NCBI RefSeq assembly: GCF_026309355.1
Contig: NZ_JAPJZK010000001.1
Coordinates: 3,802,501 to 3,866,500, forward strand
Source of the DNA: Spartinivicinus marinus
Lineage (GTDB): Bacteria > Pseudomonadota > Gammaproteobacteria > Pseudomonadales > Zooshikellaceae
Length of the DNA stretch: 64,000 bases
Reading direction: 5' to 3'
A program made the position numbers and the translations under genes. The notes beneath the pieces were generated by a model. The model was not told the DNA's origin. It saw only the letters and a program-made list of their open reading frames with translations, and made no database searches. Of this stretch, positions 1 to 9,503 are shown piece by piece (position 1 is the stretch's first letter; each line of letters begins with the position of its first letter).

Positions 1-1032
1 GAACTGCAAAAATATATGCGGGAAGCGGTTCAGGTTTCCAATGACAGTCCGGTTTTACTAGACTTTTTCTTGAACCGTGCCATTGAGGTTGATATTGATG
101 CGGTTTGTGATGGTAAAGCTGTGGTGATTGGCGCCATTATGCAACATATCGAGCAAGCGGGCGTACACTCTGGTGATTCTGCCTGCTCTCTACCTCCCTA
201 CAGTCTCAGCAAAGATTTTCAGGATCAGATTCGCGAGCAAGTGAAGCGAATGGCGCTTGAGCTGGGCGTAGTTGGGTTAATGAATGTGCAACTGGCAATT
301 CAGGATGACGAAATTTATGTCATTGAAGTCAACCCAAGGGCTTCACGAACGGTACCATTTGTTTCAAAATGCATAGGCCGCTCGTTAGCGAAAGTGGCAG
401 CACTGGTAATGGCTGGCAAGTCGCTAGCAGAAGTTGGTTTTACTGAGGAAATAATCCCCCCTTATTTCTGTGTGAAAGAGTCGGTTTTTCCATTTAATAA
501 GTTTCCAGGTGTGGACCCGATTTTAGGGCCTGAAATGAAATCAACAGGTGAAGTGATGGGGGTGGGGGATAGCTTTGCAGAAGCTTTTGCTAAAGGACAT
601 CTGGCTGCTCATGCTATGCTGCCAACAGAAGGCAAAGTTATTATCAGTGTTAGAGATGAAGACAAGCCACGAGCGGTTGGTGTGGCAAAGGCACTTATTG
701 CTCAAGGCTTTAGTATTTACGCAACTGCTGGTACAGCAAAAGCTTTAGAGTCAGCTGGCCTGGTAATTCAGCGAGTGAATAAAGTGACTGAAGGCCGTCC
801 GCACTTAGTTGACATGATTAAAAATGACGAAATTTCGCTAGTGATCAATACTACCGAGGGGCGCCAAGCTATTGCTGACTCTTATATGATTAGGCGATCA
901 GCGTTACAGCATAAAGTGCCTTACTCTACTACATTAGCAGGAGCTGAGGCTGTTGCTCAGGCAATTCAATTTGGCCCTGAGCGAACAGTTCGTCGGCTAC
1001 AGGATTTGCACAAAGGTATTATGAATGAATAG
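1..1032 (+). CDS. carB: Carbamoyl-phosphate synthase large subunit, C-terminal part (5' truncated by window)
   Basis: The frame is open from base 1, so this is the 3' third of carB, about 343 residues of a protein that is normally about 1,070. CarB makes carbamoyl phosphate from ammonia (delivered by CarA), bicarbonate and two ATP, for arginine and pyrimidine synthesis in the cytoplasm. The visible part holds the end of the second ATP-grasp unit ([12 protein letters not shown] near the start) and then the allosteric MGS-like domain that binds UMP and ornithine ([18 protein letters not shown] onward, with [15 protein letters not shown]). The stop overlaps the greA start by 8 bases, so the two are probably co-transcribed, as in related gammaproteobacteria. 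Confidence 0.97.
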   Translation, partial: ELQKYMREAVQVSNDSPVLLDFFLNRAIEVDIDAVCDGKAVVIGAIMQHIEQAGVHSGDSACSLPPYSLSKDFQDQIREQVKRMALELGVVGLMNVQLAIQDDEIYVIEVNPRASRTVPFVSKCIGRSLAKVAALVMAGKSLAEVGFTEEIIPPYFCVKESVFPFNKFPGVDPILGPEMKSTGEVMGVGDSFAEAFAKGHLAAHAMLPTEGKVIISVRDEDKPRAVGVAKALIAQGFSIYATAGTAKALESAGLVIQRVNKVTEGRPHLVDMIKNDEISLVINTTEGRQAIADSYMIRRSALQHKVPYSTTLAGAEAVAQAIQFGPERTVRRLQDLHKGIMNE

Positions 1033-1501
1033 GGTTCCAATGACTGTCCAGGGTGAACGTGCCCTAAGGGATGAGTTAGAACGACTAAAAGGGGTTGAGC
1101 GCCCAAGAATTATTCAAGCAATTGCCGATGCTCGAGAGCATGGTGATCTTAAGGAAAATGCTGAGTACCATGCAGCTAGGGAGCAGCAAAGCTTCACTGA
1201 AGGACGGATCAATGAAATAGAAGCGAAATTATCAAGCGCTCAGGTAATTGATGTCACCAAAATTGCTAAAACGGGTAAAGTGTTTTTTGGTACTACAGTT
1301 GCGCTGATTAATTTAGACTCAGATGAAGAAATGGAATACCAGATAGTGGGTGAAGATGAGGCGGATATTAAAAGTAATAAAGTATCCGTGAGTTCTCCTA
1401 TTGCTCGAGCCTTAATTGGTAAAGAAGAAGGGGATGTTGTTCTGGTTAAGACGCCTGCTGGTGACACTGAGTATGAGGTTGCAGAAGTTAAGCACCTATA
1501 A
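1025..1501 (+). CDS. greA: Transcription elongation factor GreA
   Basis: GreA rescues backtracked RNA polymerase by entering the secondary channel and stimulating cleavage of the 3' end of the transcript. At 158 residues it has the family length. The N-terminal coiled coil carries the conserved tip region ([21 protein letters not shown], about residues 37-57) with the acidic residues that hold the catalytic magnesium. The C-terminal FKBP-like domain follows, with [14 protein letters not shown]. The start at 1025 gives [18 protein letters not shown], which matches the family start. It overlaps carB by 8 bases, implying translational coupling. A bidirectional terminator follows the stop. Confidence 0.97.
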   Translation: MNRVPMTVQGERALRDELERLKGVERPRIIQAIADAREHGDLKENAEYHAAREQQSFTEGRINEIEAKLSSAQVIDVTKIAKTGKVFFGTTVALINLDSDEEMEYQIVGEDEADIKSNKVSVSSPIARALIGKEEGDVVLVKTPAGDTEYEVAEVKHL

Positions 1502-1520
1502 ACTATTCTGTTGATAAATA

Positions 1521-1551
1521 AAAAAGCCCCTTTGAGCAGGGGTTTTTTTTT
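1521..1551. terminator. Bidirectional Rho-independent terminator between greA and yhbY
   Basis: An A-run at 1519-1525 is followed by GCCCC, the loop TTTGAGCA, GGGG and eight or more T. The arms pair CCCC (1527-1530) with GGGG (1539-1542), extended by flanking A/T pairs. The layout works on both strands and sits exactly between two convergent genes. The yhbY stop codon overlaps the T-run. Confidence 0.8.
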
Positions 1552-1855
1552 AGCTGCGTAATAAGTTTGATAATGCTGGATTCGGCTCTTTGGCTGGTTT
1601 GTAAATGAGTGCAATATTGCCGATGGTTTGAACCAGTTCAGCACCGACTTCTTTACAAAGCTCACCAATAAATGCTTTTTTTGCTTCTCTATCTCCCACT
1701 GCAAACTTAACTTTGATTAGTTCGTGATCAGCTAGGGCTCGAGTGGTTTCTTCTAAAACCCCTGCTGACAGCCCATTACTAGCAATGGTAACCACTGGTT
1801 TGAGATTGTGGCCGATGGTGCGAAAGCGCTTCTTTTGTGCAGCGGTTAAAGCCAT
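1550..1855 (-). CDS. yhbY: Ribosome assembly RNA-binding protein YhbY (CRM domain)
   Basis: A small basic protein of 101 residues made of a single CRM domain, an RNA-binding fold related to the C-terminal half of IF3. E. coli YhbY binds pre-50S particles and is thought to help assembly of the large subunit. The family start MALTAAQKKRFRTIGHNLKPVV and the loop-like segment SNGLSAGVLEE are visible, and the end is a short basic tail. It lies on the minus strand between greA and rlmE, the same place as in E. coli, and converges on greA. Confidence 0.93.
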   Translation of the reverse strand: MALTAAQKKRFRTIGHNLKPVVTIASNGLSAGVLEETTRALADHELIKVKFAVGDREAKKAFIGELCKEVGAELVQTIGNIALIYKPAKEPNPALSNLLRS

Positions 1856-2116
1856 GTAAATGATTCCGTAAAACTTAAGTGATTTCTCATGATAAACTAG
1901 AGGAGCATACTGTAATTAAGAAGCATACACCATCAAATAAGGTCGCGGATAATACAAGAACTGTTAGGTTGTTGCATAGTGGCTCAAGTGAAATAGTGAG
2001 TAAGAGTAAACCAAAAATTTTGAAGCATGGTAGTTTGGCTGTTAAAGGCTCTCCTATTGCTTTTATAATGCTACCACTTATTTATCAATATAATTTTTTA
2101 ATGAGAATTGTAGGTT

Positions 2117-2737
2117 ATGGGGCGGTCAAAAAGCAGTAATCGTTGGCTACAAGAACATTTTTCTGATCAGTTTGTAAAGCAGTCACAAAAAGATGGCTAC
2201 CGCTCCCGAGCCAGCTATAAGTTGCTGGAAATTCAGCAAAAAGATTGCTTACTCAAGCCTGGCATGACAGTGGTTGATTTGGGGGCGGCCCCTGGCGGTT
2301 GGACTCAAGTGGCTGCGCAGTTGATCGGGGATAAAGGCAAAGTTGTCGCTTCTGATATTTTGCCAATGGACCCTATTGCTGATGTTAGCTTTGTTCAAGG
2401 TGACTTTACTGAGGAGGCCGTTTTAAAAGAAATTTTGGCTTCAATTGGTGCTGATAGAGTAGACCTTGTAATTTCTGATATGGCCCCCAATATGAGTGGT
2501 ATGAAGGCCGTTGATCAGCCTAAAGCTATGTATTTGGCTGAACTAGCACTGGACTTGTCCTTGCAAGTGCTGAAACCGAAGGGGTGTTTTTTAACGAAAG
2601 TATTCCAAGGTGAAGGATTTGATCAATATTTTAAGGCGATGCGAGAGGTTTTTGCTTCAGTGGTAACTCGAAAACCACAAGCATCAAGATCGCGTTCACG
2701 TGAAGTTTATCTGCTTGGAAAGGGGTTTAAAGGTTAA
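2117..2737 (+). CDS. rlmE: 23S rRNA (uridine-2552-2'-O)-methyltransferase RlmE/FtsJ
   Basis: RlmE adds a 2'-O-methyl group to U2552 in the A loop of 23S rRNA, a late step in 50S assembly, using S-adenosylmethionine. The 206-residue protein has the SAM-binding motif [11 protein letters not shown] (about residues 52-62). The catalytic K-D-K-E set can be placed at K35, D121, K161 and E196. The start [15 protein letters not shown] is the family start. It is upstream of ftsH as in most gammaproteobacteria, but 254 bases separate them, so ftsH may also have its own promoter. Confidence 0.96.
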   Translation: MGRSKSSNRWLQEHFSDQFVKQSQKDGYRSRASYKLLEIQQKDCLLKPGMTVVDLGAAPGGWTQVAAQLIGDKGKVVASDILPMDPIADVSFVQGDFTEEAVLKEILASIGADRVDLVISDMAPNMSGMKAVDQPKAMYLAELALDLSLQVLKPKGCFLTKVFQGEGFDQYFKAMREVFASVVTRKPQASRSRSREVYLLGKGFKG

Positions 2738-2991
2738 TCAGCTTCGGTAATAGAGTTAATAGCGCTAAACTATAGATGAGAAACTGTTTCAAGTAATGGA
2801 TCTGTAGTAAGGTATAGCACCATAAACTTTGGCTAGTGCTATTGTTTAGCATGCTCGTGGAACGATTGTAAAATACTGTGCAGCTTTAAAGAAACGTTAA
2901 GTAAGTATACAGCCAACTTCTTTATCTTAGCCGCATAATTACAAACAGACCGAGTGACTGTTAGGCTTGTTCGCTCGAAGAGGGTAGCCCG

Positions 2992-4941
2992 TTGAATGAT
3001 ATGGCAAAGAATTTAGTTTTATGGCTAATAATCGCGTTGGTATTGCTGACAGTATTTAAAAACTTCGGCAACATGCAGTCATCAACCAAAGAGCTGACCT
3101 ATACACAGTTTGTCAATTTGGTAGAAAATAAACAGGTTAGTAAGGTCGTTATTGATGGTTTTACAGTAACGGGTATATTGAACGGTAGTGAACGTTTTGA
3201 GACTAACCTTCCTCCCACTATTCAAGATAACAAGTTAATGGATGATTTGTTGTCTAATCAGGTTGAAGTAGTAGCCAAACCATTAGAAAAGCAAAGTATT
3301 TGGACTCAGCTGCTAGTTGCTAGCTTCCCAATTTTAGTCATCATTGCTGTATTCATGTTTTTCATGCGTCAGATGCAAGGTGGTTCGGGAGGTCGTGGTG
3401 GCCCAATGAGTTTTGGTAAAAGCAAGGCCCGCTTGCTTGGTGAAGATCAGATTAAAACTACCTTTGCTGATGTAGCTGGTGTTGATGAAGCCAAAGATGA
3501 TGTTCAAGAACTGGTAGAGTTCTTGCGTGATCCAGGTAAGTTCAAGCGCTTAGGTGGTCGTATACCTCGTGGCGTATTAATGGTTGGCTCACCAGGTACT
3601 GGTAAAACACTCTTGGCTAAAGCTATTGCAGGTGAAGCAAAAGTACCATTCTTTACTATTTCTGGCTCTGACTTTGTCGAAATGTTTGTTGGTGTCGGTG
3701 CTTCGCGGGTTCGGGATATGTTTGACCAGGCTAAGAAGCAATCACCCTGTATTATCTTTATTGATGAAATTGATGCAGTTGGTCGTCATCGTGGTGCTGG
3801 TCTTGGTGGTGGTCACGATGAGAGAGAGCAAACCCTTAACCAATTGCTGGTGGAAATGGATGGCTTTGAAGGTAATGAAGGTGTGATTGTCATTGCCGCA
3901 ACAAACCGTCCAGATGTGCTTGATCCCGCGCTATTAAGGCCCGGTCGTTTTGATCGCCAAGTAGTTGTGCCGTTGCCAGATATTCGTGGTCGTGAGCAAA
4001 TTTTGAAGGTGCATATGCGGAAAGTACCTTTAGCAGATGATGTTAATCCATCGATTATTGCTCGTGGTACTCCTGGATTTTCCGGAGCTGACTTGGCCAA
4101 CCTGGTTAATGAAGCGGCTTTATTTGCTGCAAGAGCAAACAATCGCACTGTTTCAATGAAAGAATTTGAACTGGCTAAAGATAAAATTATGATGGGTGCT
4201 GAGCGCAAGTCCATGGTGATGAGCGAGAAAGAAAAGCTAAATACTGCTTATCATGAAGCTGGTCACGCGATTGTTGGGCGCTTGGTACCTGAGCATGACC
4301 CTGTTTATAAAGTGACTATTATTCCAAGAGGTAGAGCGTTGGGCGTTACCATGTTCTTGCCTGAGGAAGATCGTTACAGTCAAAGTAAGCAAGCACTAAC
4401 TAGTCAGATATGTAGCTTATTTGGTGGGCGAATTGCTGAAGAGATGACGCTTGGTGCAAACGGTGTTACTACCGGTGCATCCAATGATATCCAGCGTGCA
4501 ACTCAAATTGCTCGCAACATGGTCGCAAAGTGGGGCTTGTCTGAGAAGCTGGGTCCTTTGATGTATGATGAAGATGAAGGCGAAGTCTTTTTGGGGCGTA
4601 GCCAGGGAGGCTCACGCTTGAATGTATCGCCTCAAACTGCACGTATTATTGATGAAGAAGTGCGCTCTTTGATTGATGAGTGCTATGCGACAGCAGAAAA
4701 AATCCTAAAGGAAAACAGAGATAAACTGGATTTAATGGCTGAAGCATTGATGCAGTATGAGACTATTGATACTCAGCAAATTGATGACATCATGGCTGGC
4801 AAAAAACCTCGCCCCCCAGCCGGCTGGCATGATGGAGATTCATCGGGAGGAGGTGCTGTGACTGATCTTGATAAAAAGCCTCAAGATAAAGAAACAAAAG
4901 CACCAGACCCTTCTATAGGTGGACCCGCTGGCGAGCATTAA
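2992..4941 (+). CDS. ftsH: ATP-dependent zinc metalloprotease FtsH
   Basis: FtsH is a hexameric membrane-anchored AAA+ protease of the inner membrane that degrades unassembled membrane proteins and regulators such as sigma-32 and LpxC. The 649-residue protein has two N-terminal membrane segments (about 7-24 and 106-125) flanking a periplasmic domain. The AAA module follows: Walker A GSPGTGKT at 199-206, Walker B IIFIDEID, and the second region of homology [20 protein letters not shown]. The zinc protease motif HEAGH is at 421-425. A TTG start at 2992 is preferred because AGAGGG lies about 6 bases upstream and related proteins begin MNDMAKNL. ATG at 3001 is the alternative. The stop lies inside a terminator palindrome. 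Confidence 0.97.
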   Translation: MNDMAKNLVLWLIIALVLLTVFKNFGNMQSSTKELTYTQFVNLVENKQVSKVVIDGFTVTGILNGSERFETNLPPTIQDNKLMDDLLSNQVEVVAKPLEKQSIWTQLLVASFPILVIIAVFMFFMRQMQGGSGGRGGPMSFGKSKARLLGEDQIKTTFADVAGVDEAKDDVQELVEFLRDPGKFKRLGGRIPRGVLMVGSPGTGKTLLAKAIAGEAKVPFFTISGSDFVEMFVGVGASRVRDMFDQAKKQSPCIIFIDEIDAVGRHRGAGLGGGHDEREQTLNQLLVEMDGFEGNEGVIVIAATNRPDVLDPALLRPGRFDRQVVVPLPDIRGREQILKVHMRKVPLADDVNPSIIARGTPGFSGADLANLVNEAALFAARANNRTVSMKEFELAKDKIMMGAERKSMVMSEKEKLNTAYHEAGHAIVGRLVPEHDPVYKVTIIPRGRALGVTMFLPEEDRYSQSKQALTSQICSLFGGRIAEEMTLGANGVTTGASNDIQRATQIARNMVAKWGLSEKLGPLMYDEDEGEVFLGRSQGGSRLNVSPQTARIIDEEVRSLIDECYATAEKILKENRDKLDLMAEALMQYETIDTQQIDDIMAGKKPRPPAGWHDGDSSGGGAVTDLDKKPQDKETKAPDPSIGGPAGEH

Positions 4942-4966
4942 TGCTCGCCTTTGCTTTTTACTTTGA
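4930..4966 (+). terminator. Terminator overlapping the ftsH stop codon
   Basis: A perfect palindrome at 4930-4949 has arms GGCGAGCA and TGCTCGCC around a TTAA loop, and is followed by the T-rich tail TTTGCTTTTTACTTT. The ftsH TAA (4939-4941) is in the loop, so the last three FtsH codons form one arm. Transcription from ftsH into folP is probably partly stopped here. Confidence 0.75.
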
Positions 4967-5008
4967 GCCCTCCTTTCTAAGTAACAAATAAACTTCTGAA
5001 ATCACACC

Positions 5009-5845
5009 ATGACTCAGCTATTAGCTTGTGGTAATCGCTTTCTTGATTTGAGCCACCCTCATGTAATGGGGGTTCTCAATGTAACACCAGACTCCTTTTA
5101 TGATGGAGGTTCCTATAAATACCTGGATCAGGCCTTGGCTCAAGCTGAGAAAATGGTAAAAGAGGGGGCTAGCATCATTGATGTTGGAGGGGAATCAACT
5201 CGACCTGGTGCAAAGCCAGTTAGTGTTGCTGAAGAGTTGGATCGAGTTATTCCTGTTGTCGAGAAAATTACCCAGCAGCTTGATGTGGTTGTGTCAGTAG
5301 ATACAAGTACCCCAGTCGTAATTACTGAAGCAGAGAATAAAGGGGCTGGTTTGATAAATGATGTGAGGGCTTTGCAGTGTGATGGCGCTTTACAGGCTGC
5401 AGCTAATACCAGTCTGCCAATTTGCTTGATGCACATGCAGGGTGAGCCAGGCAGTATGCAGGAAAATCCCTACTACTCCTCTGTGGTTGATGATGTAAAA
5501 CAGTTTTTGCTTACTCGGATCAAAGCTTGTGAGGCAATTGGAATTAGTCGGTCACGATTAATTCTTGATCCGGGTTTTGGCTTTGGAAAAACTGTAGAGC
5601 ATAACTTTAATTTGGCGAAGCATTTAGCAGACTTGAAAAAACTTGAGTTACCAATATTGATTGGAGTGTCAAGAAAATCCATGATTGGCGCTATTTTGAA
5701 TAAAGACGTGGATGATCGACTGTATGGTACGCTGGCAGTTAATCTTTGGTGCTACTTGCAAGGTGGTAGTATTTTTAGAGTGCATGATGTAGCTGCGAGT
5801 GTAGATTGCTTGAAATTAGTCCAGGCTATTCAAGGGGCAAATTAG
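5009..5845 (+). CDS. folP: Dihydropteroate synthase
   Basis: FolP joins 6-hydroxymethyl-7,8-dihydropterin diphosphate and p-aminobenzoate to give dihydropteroate in folate synthesis, and is the sulfonamide target. The 278-residue TIM-barrel protein shows both family signatures: GVLNVTPDSFYDGG near residue 22 and ASIIDVGGESTRPGA near residue 55. Also visible are the barrel strands VSVDTS, LINDVRA, LILDPGFGFGKT and ILIGVSRKS. It sits between ftsH and glmM, the usual order. The folB and folK-like genes are about 51 kb away at 56593-57495. Confidence 0.96.
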   Translation: MTQLLACGNRFLDLSHPHVMGVLNVTPDSFYDGGSYKYLDQALAQAEKMVKEGASIIDVGGESTRPGAKPVSVAEELDRVIPVVEKITQQLDVVVSVDTSTPVVITEAENKGAGLINDVRALQCDGALQAAANTSLPICLMHMQGEPGSMQENPYYSSVVDDVKQFLLTRIKACEAIGISRSRLILDPGFGFGKTVEHNFNLAKHLADLKKLELPILIGVSRKSMIGAILNKDVDDRLYGTLAVNLWCYLQGGSIFRVHDVAASVDCLKLVQAIQGAN

Positions 5846-5886
5846 TATAGGAATTCTTATTTTAACTGTTATTTGTGGCTGCAAAG

Positions 5887-7230
5887 ATGAAAAAAAAATA
5901 CTTTGGAACTGATGGTATTCGAGGCCAGGTTGGACAATACCCCATTACTCCAGACTTTATGTTAAAGCTGGGCTGGGCTGCAGGGAAAGTATTTGCCCAA
6001 GAGGGTAGAGGCAAAATTTTGATTGGTAAGGATACGCGTATTTCTGGCTATATGTTTGAGGCTGCTTTGGAGGCAGGACTATCAGCCGCTGGTGTTGATG
6101 TCAGTTTGCTAGGGCCGATGCCAACGCCTGCCATTGCTTATTTAACCAGAACCTTTAATGCGCATGCTGGTATTGTTATTAGTGCATCCCACAATCCATA
6201 CCAAGATAATGGTATTAAGTTTTTTTCCGCTACTGGGACAAAACTAGGCGATCATGTCGAGCTGGCCATTGAAGCAATGCTGGAGCAAGAGGTTAAATGT
6301 GTTGACTCTGGTATGCTGGGAAAGGCGACTCGAATTAATGATGCTGCAGGGCGTTATATTGAGTATTGCAAAGGCACGGTAGCAGGTAATCTTGATCTTA
6401 GTGGGTTGAAAATTGTTGTTGATGCCGCTAATGGAGCTACCTATCATGTTGGGCCTGCCGTTTTTGGAGAGTTGGGGGCTGAAGTTGTCTCGATAGGAGT
6501 AGAGCCAAATGGTATCAATATTAATAAGGGAGTTGGTTCTACCCATTTAACTGCTTTGCAGCAAAAAGTAATAGAAGAAAAAGCTGATCTAGGTATTGCT
6601 TTTGATGGCGATGGTGATCGGGTGATGATGGTTGATCATCAGGGGCAAGCTGTAGATGGTGATGAGCTGTTATTTATTATTGCCAGTAGTCAGGCTCACC
6701 AACAAGTACTGCATGGAGGAGTAGTTGGTACCTTGATGACGAATCTTGGTATGGAACTAGCCTTGTCAGAAATGAATATACCTTTTGCTAGAGCAAAAGT
6801 GGGCGATCGCTATGTCAATGAAATGCTGCTTGCAAAGGGTTGGTATTTAGGTGGAGAGTCTTCTGGCCACATTATATGTCGAGATGTAGCAACAACTGGT
6901 GATGGTATTGTTTCTGCTTTGCAGGTTTTAAAAGCATTACAATCAAGGCAGTTATCGTTGTTTGAAGTAAAGCAGCAGATGTGTAAATTCCCTCAGAAAA
7001 TGGTTAATGTTAAACTGACAAATAAAGTAGATATTGCCAAAAATACTCAGATTCAAGCTGCTGTAAGCGAGGTAGAAGCTGAGCTGTCAGGAAAGGGAAG
7101 AGTTTTGTTAAGGCCTTCTGGTACGGAGCCTGTTATTCGGGTAATGGTTGAAGGTGAGGACGAGCTAAAAGTTAATATGTTAGTTAGTCAGCTTGCGGAC
7201 GCAGTTAAAGAAGCAGTTGTACTTGAGTAG
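5887..7230 (+). CDS. glmM: Phosphoglucosamine mutase
   Basis: GlmM converts glucosamine-6-phosphate to glucosamine-1-phosphate on the way to UDP-GlcNAc for peptidoglycan and LPS. The catalytic phosphoserine loop SASHNP is present, with the active serine at residue 101 counted from the ATG at 5887. The metal loop DGDGDR, the sugar loop GGESSGH and the phosphate-binding RPSGTEP near the C-terminus are also clear. I prefer ATG at 5887 because [13 protein letters not shown] matches the family start and gives 447 residues. A GTG at 5875 would add four residues. Neither has a strong ribosome binding site. Confidence 0.95.
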   Translation: MKKKYFGTDGIRGQVGQYPITPDFMLKLGWAAGKVFAQEGRGKILIGKDTRISGYMFEAALEAGLSAAGVDVSLLGPMPTPAIAYLTRTFNAHAGIVISASHNPYQDNGIKFFSATGTKLGDHVELAIEAMLEQEVKCVDSGMLGKATRINDAAGRYIEYCKGTVAGNLDLSGLKIVVDAANGATYHVGPAVFGELGAEVVSIGVEPNGININKGVGSTHLTALQQKVIEEKADLGIAFDGDGDRVMMVDHQGQAVDGDELLFIIASSQAHQQVLHGGVVGTLMTNLGMELALSEMNIPFARAKVGDRYVNEMLLAKGWYLGGESSGHIICRDVATTGDGIVSALQVLKALQSRQLSLFEVKQQMCKFPQKMVNVKLTNKVDIAKNTQIQAAVSEVEAELSGKGRVLLRPSGTEPVIRVMVEGEDELKVNMLVSQLADAVKEAVVLE

Positions 7231-7337
7231 AAAATCTACTACCTGGCCTAAGCTATAAAGTACTGATAATAACTTTGTTTATTGTCTGCGAATGAATCAT
7301 GGGGTAACATTCCTGCCCCAAAAACAGTGTAGGTATC

Positions 7338-8084
7338 ATGCGAACACCAATTGTAATTGCTAATTGGAAGATGAATGGCGGCTTAGCTGCTAATGCTAAC
7401 TTGGTTAGTGGGCTTAAAAAGCAGCTGGTTGGGCAGCAAGCAACAACTATTGTAATTTGTCCGCCTGCACCTTATTTAGCACAAGTTGAACAGTTAATTG
7501 AAAGTAGCAATATTCAATTGGGTGCGCAAAATGCTTCAGAGTATTCTGTGGGTGCTTACACAGGCGAAGTTTCACTTAAAATGTTGCAGGAATTTGGAGT
7601 GCAATATGTCATTATTGGGCACTCTGAAAGAAGGGTAATATTTAAAGAAACAGACCAGCAAGTGGCTGAAAAGTGTAAGGCAGTTGTAGCTGGTGGGTTG
7701 GTGCCAGTTATCTGTATTGGTGAGTCACTGGAAGAGCGGCAGCAAGGTAACGCTCAAATTGTGATAAAAAAACAACTGCAAGCATTGAGCTTAGAAGAAT
7801 TAAGAGGCTCCTTCATTATTGCTTATGAGCCAATTTGGGCAATAGGGACTGGAGAAACAGCCTCACCAGAACAAGCTCAAGAAATGCATGAGTTTATTCG
7901 GTTTCAGCTTAGAGAGCTGCTCGCTGAACGGGCTGATAGTGTTAAAGTGTTGTATGGTGGTAGTGTAAAGTCGGATAATGCTGGGCAGCTTTTTGCGATG
8001 CCTGACATTGATGGTGGTTTAGTTGGTGGTGCCTCATTGCAGGCTGAAGAGTTTTTTGCGATTTGTCGAGCTGCAGGTAATTAA
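7338..8084 (+). CDS. tpiA: Triose-phosphate isomerase
   Basis: TpiA interconverts dihydroxyacetone phosphate and glyceraldehyde-3-phosphate in glycolysis and gluconeogenesis. It is a 248-residue TIM barrel. The catalytic residues can be placed: K11 in ANWKMNG, H95 in IIGHSERR and E164 in AYEPIWAIGTG, which opens the flexible lid. The phosphate-binding LYGGSVK is near the C-terminus. The secG ATG follows the tpiA stop directly with no gap, so the two are translationally linked. Confidence 0.97.
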   Translation: MRTPIVIANWKMNGGLAANANLVSGLKKQLVGQQATTIVICPPAPYLAQVEQLIESSNIQLGAQNASEYSVGAYTGEVSLKMLQEFGVQYVIIGHSERRVIFKETDQQVAEKCKAVVAGGLVPVICIGESLEERQQGNAQIVIKKQLQALSLEELRGSFIIAYEPIWAIGTGETASPEQAQEMHEFIRFQLRELLAERADSVKVLYGGSVKSDNAGQLFAMPDIDGGLVGGASLQAEEFFAICRAAGN

Positions 8085-8600
8085 ATGGAGACATTAATTT
8101 TAATTGGTCATGTATTGGCTGCGCTAGCCTTGATTGGCTTAATCCTATTACAACAAGGTAAGGGGGCAGAGGCTGGTGCGTCATTTGGTGGCGGAGCATC
8201 GCAAACCATTTTTGGTAGTCAGGGAGCTGGTAACTTCTTAACAAGAGTGACAGCTATTCTGGCAACCGTATTTTTTATTACGAGTTTTTCTTTAGCATTG
8301 TTTGCAAAACATAAGGCAGATGAAGGTGTTACTGATCCGTTAGAGAGCACCGTCATTACTGAACAGCCTGCAGTTGAAACCGATGTGCCTACTTTAGATG
8401 AGAGTGTAGAGAAAAAATCTTTAGAAAACGATGTGCCAGCGCTTGACGCAGAGGGGGTAAATGAAGCAGAATCTACCCCCGCTTCTGAGGGGAGTGGTTC
8501 TTCAGATCAAGCTGGTACTGAACAAGCTGGATCAGATACTACCTCAGCTACAGTAGACTCAACAGAAAGCCCTTCATCTGAAGTGAATTCTGAACAGTAA
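8085..8600 (+). CDS. secG: Protein translocase subunit SecG with acidic C-terminal extension
   Basis: SecG is the small auxiliary subunit of the SecYEG protein-conducting channel in the inner membrane. Two hydrophobic segments (about residues 2-20 and 51-73) flank the conserved loop LLQQGKGAEAGASFGGGASQ. The protein has 171 residues against about 110 in E. coli. The extra 90 or so C-terminal residues are rich in E, D, S, T and A (PALDAEG, GSSDQAGTEQ) and look disordered. It starts at the base after the tpiA stop and is followed 2 bases after its own stop by the tRNA-Leu gene, as in the E. coli secG-leuU locus. Confidence 0.93.
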   Translation: METLILIGHVLAALALIGLILLQQGKGAEAGASFGGGASQTIFGSQGAGNFLTRVTAILATVFFITSFSLALFAKHKADEGVTDPLESTVITEQPAVETDVPTLDESVEKKSLENDVPALDAEGVNEAESTPASEGSGSSDQAGTEQAGSDTTSATVDSTESPSSEVNSEQ

Positions 8601-8602
8601 AA

Positions 8603-8688
8603 GCCGAAGTGGTGGAATTGGTAGACACGCTATCTTGAGGGGGTAGTGGCTTCTAGCCGTGCCGGTTCAAGTCCGGCCTTCGGCACCA
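8603..8688 (+). tRNA. leuU: tRNA-Leu (anticodon GAG)
   Basis: An 86-base class II tRNA with encoded CCA. The acceptor arms GCCGAAG (8603-8609) and CTTCGGC (8678-8684) pair fully. The anticodon stem CTATC/GGTAG frames loop TTGAGGG, with GAG at 8637-8639. A long variable arm is present and the T arm has GGTTCAAGTCC. It reads CTC and CTT leucine codons. The position directly after secG is the same as E. coli leuU. Confidence 0.97.
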
Positions 8689-8762
8689 GCAGTTCAAGTT
8701 TCATATCTTATTTTTCAAACAGTTGACCATGAGTTTATAACTGATATAATTTTGGTCGCTAT

Positions 8763-8839
<77 letters not shown>

Positions 8840-8849
8840 TATTTATAAG

Positions 8850-8874
8850 AACCCCTTTTTTAAGGGGTTTTTTA
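8850..8874 (+). terminator. Rho-independent terminator after tRNA-fMet
   Basis: Arms AACCCCTT (8850-8857) and AAGGGGTT (8862-8869) with a four-T loop, followed by a T-run to 8873. It stands between the initiator tRNA and rimP and would limit read-through into the nusA operon. Confidence 0.85.
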
Positions 8875-8891
8875 TTAACTGTAGTAAGAGT

Positions 8892-8951
8892 TCAGCTCAG
8901 TAAAAGCTGACTGCTGCTGTATTTTGAGATTGGGCGTTAGGCCCTTTTTTT
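8892..8951 (+). promoter_or_regulatory. rimP leader with two hairpins, the second terminator-like
   Basis: TCAGCT (8892-8897) pairs with AGCTGA (8905-8910). GGGC (8932-8935) pairs with GCCC (8941-8944) around GTTAG and is followed by seven T (8945-8951). The second hairpin is short, so it may be a weak terminator or attenuator ahead of the rimP-nusA operon. Function is inferred from position only. Confidence 0.4.
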
Positions 8952-8989
8952 ATTGCTGCCATGAAGGCCTGCTAAACAGGTATAAAACA

Positions 8990-9445
8990 GTGAGCAAACA
9001 ACATGATGCGTTAGCGGAGTTGATCGAGCCAGCTATTGATAGCTTAGGCTTTGAGCTTTGGGGAATTGAGTTTTTCACCCAAGGTAAGCACTCTAAACTA
9101 CGAGTTTTTATTGAAAGTGAGGCTGGCATTAGCTTAGAAGACTGCGAACAGGTTAGTCGTCAAGTAAGTAGTATTCTTGATGTTGAAGATCCAATTACTG
9201 GTGAATATACCTTAGAAGTTTCTTCACCTGGACTTGATCGGCGACTGTTCAACTTAGCTCATTTTCAACGCTTCACTGGTAGCAAAGTCAGTTTGAAATT
9301 AAATGCCCCTTTTGAGGGGAAGCGTAAGTTTGTTGGCAGGATCAATGGCATAGAAGAAGATGATATTGTGTTACAAGTTGATGAGCATGAATATCTATTG
9401 CCAATAACTTCAATCGAAAAGGCTAATATTGTTCCTGAGTTTTGA
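8990..9445 (+). CDS. rimP: Ribosome maturation factor RimP
   Basis: RimP assists 30S subunit maturation. The GTG at 8990 is preferred over an upstream in-frame TTG at 8924. It gives 151 residues, the family length, begins MSKQHDALAELIEPAIDSLGFELWGIEF as in relatives, and has ACAGG about 9 bases upstream. The longer form would run through the leader hairpin. Conserved blocks are LRVFIESEAGISLEDCEQVSRQ, VEDPITGEYTLEVSSPGLDR and the C-terminal SH3-like part. It is the first gene of rimP-nusA-infB-rbfA-truB. Confidence 0.94.
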   Translation: MSKQHDALAELIEPAIDSLGFELWGIEFFTQGKHSKLRVFIESEAGISLEDCEQVSRQVSSILDVEDPITGEYTLEVSSPGLDRRLFNLAHFQRFTGSKVSLKLNAPFEGKRKFVGRINGIEEDDIVLQVDEHEYLLPITSIEKANIVPEF

Positions 9446-9503
9446 TAAAGATTTTCTCTAGTCAGGCGCTACTGGGCAGCTTGGGCAAAATGCGAGGCGT
9501 AAC

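Noticed and set aside
1879-2139. An 86-codon open frame between yhbY and rlmE
   Set aside because: It starts at GTG without a ribosome binding site, overlaps the rlmE start, and its translation resembles no protein. The gap more likely holds the rlmE promoter.
7296-7326. TGGGG...CCCCA stem upstream of tpiA as a terminator of glmM
   Set aside because: Only 5 bp with an 11-base loop and an A-run instead of a T-run on the coding strand, so not convincing.
8924-8989. Longer N-terminus for RimP from TTG 8924
   Set aside because: It would include a terminator-like hairpin and has no similarity to RimP. The GTG at 8990 has a ribosome binding site and the family start.
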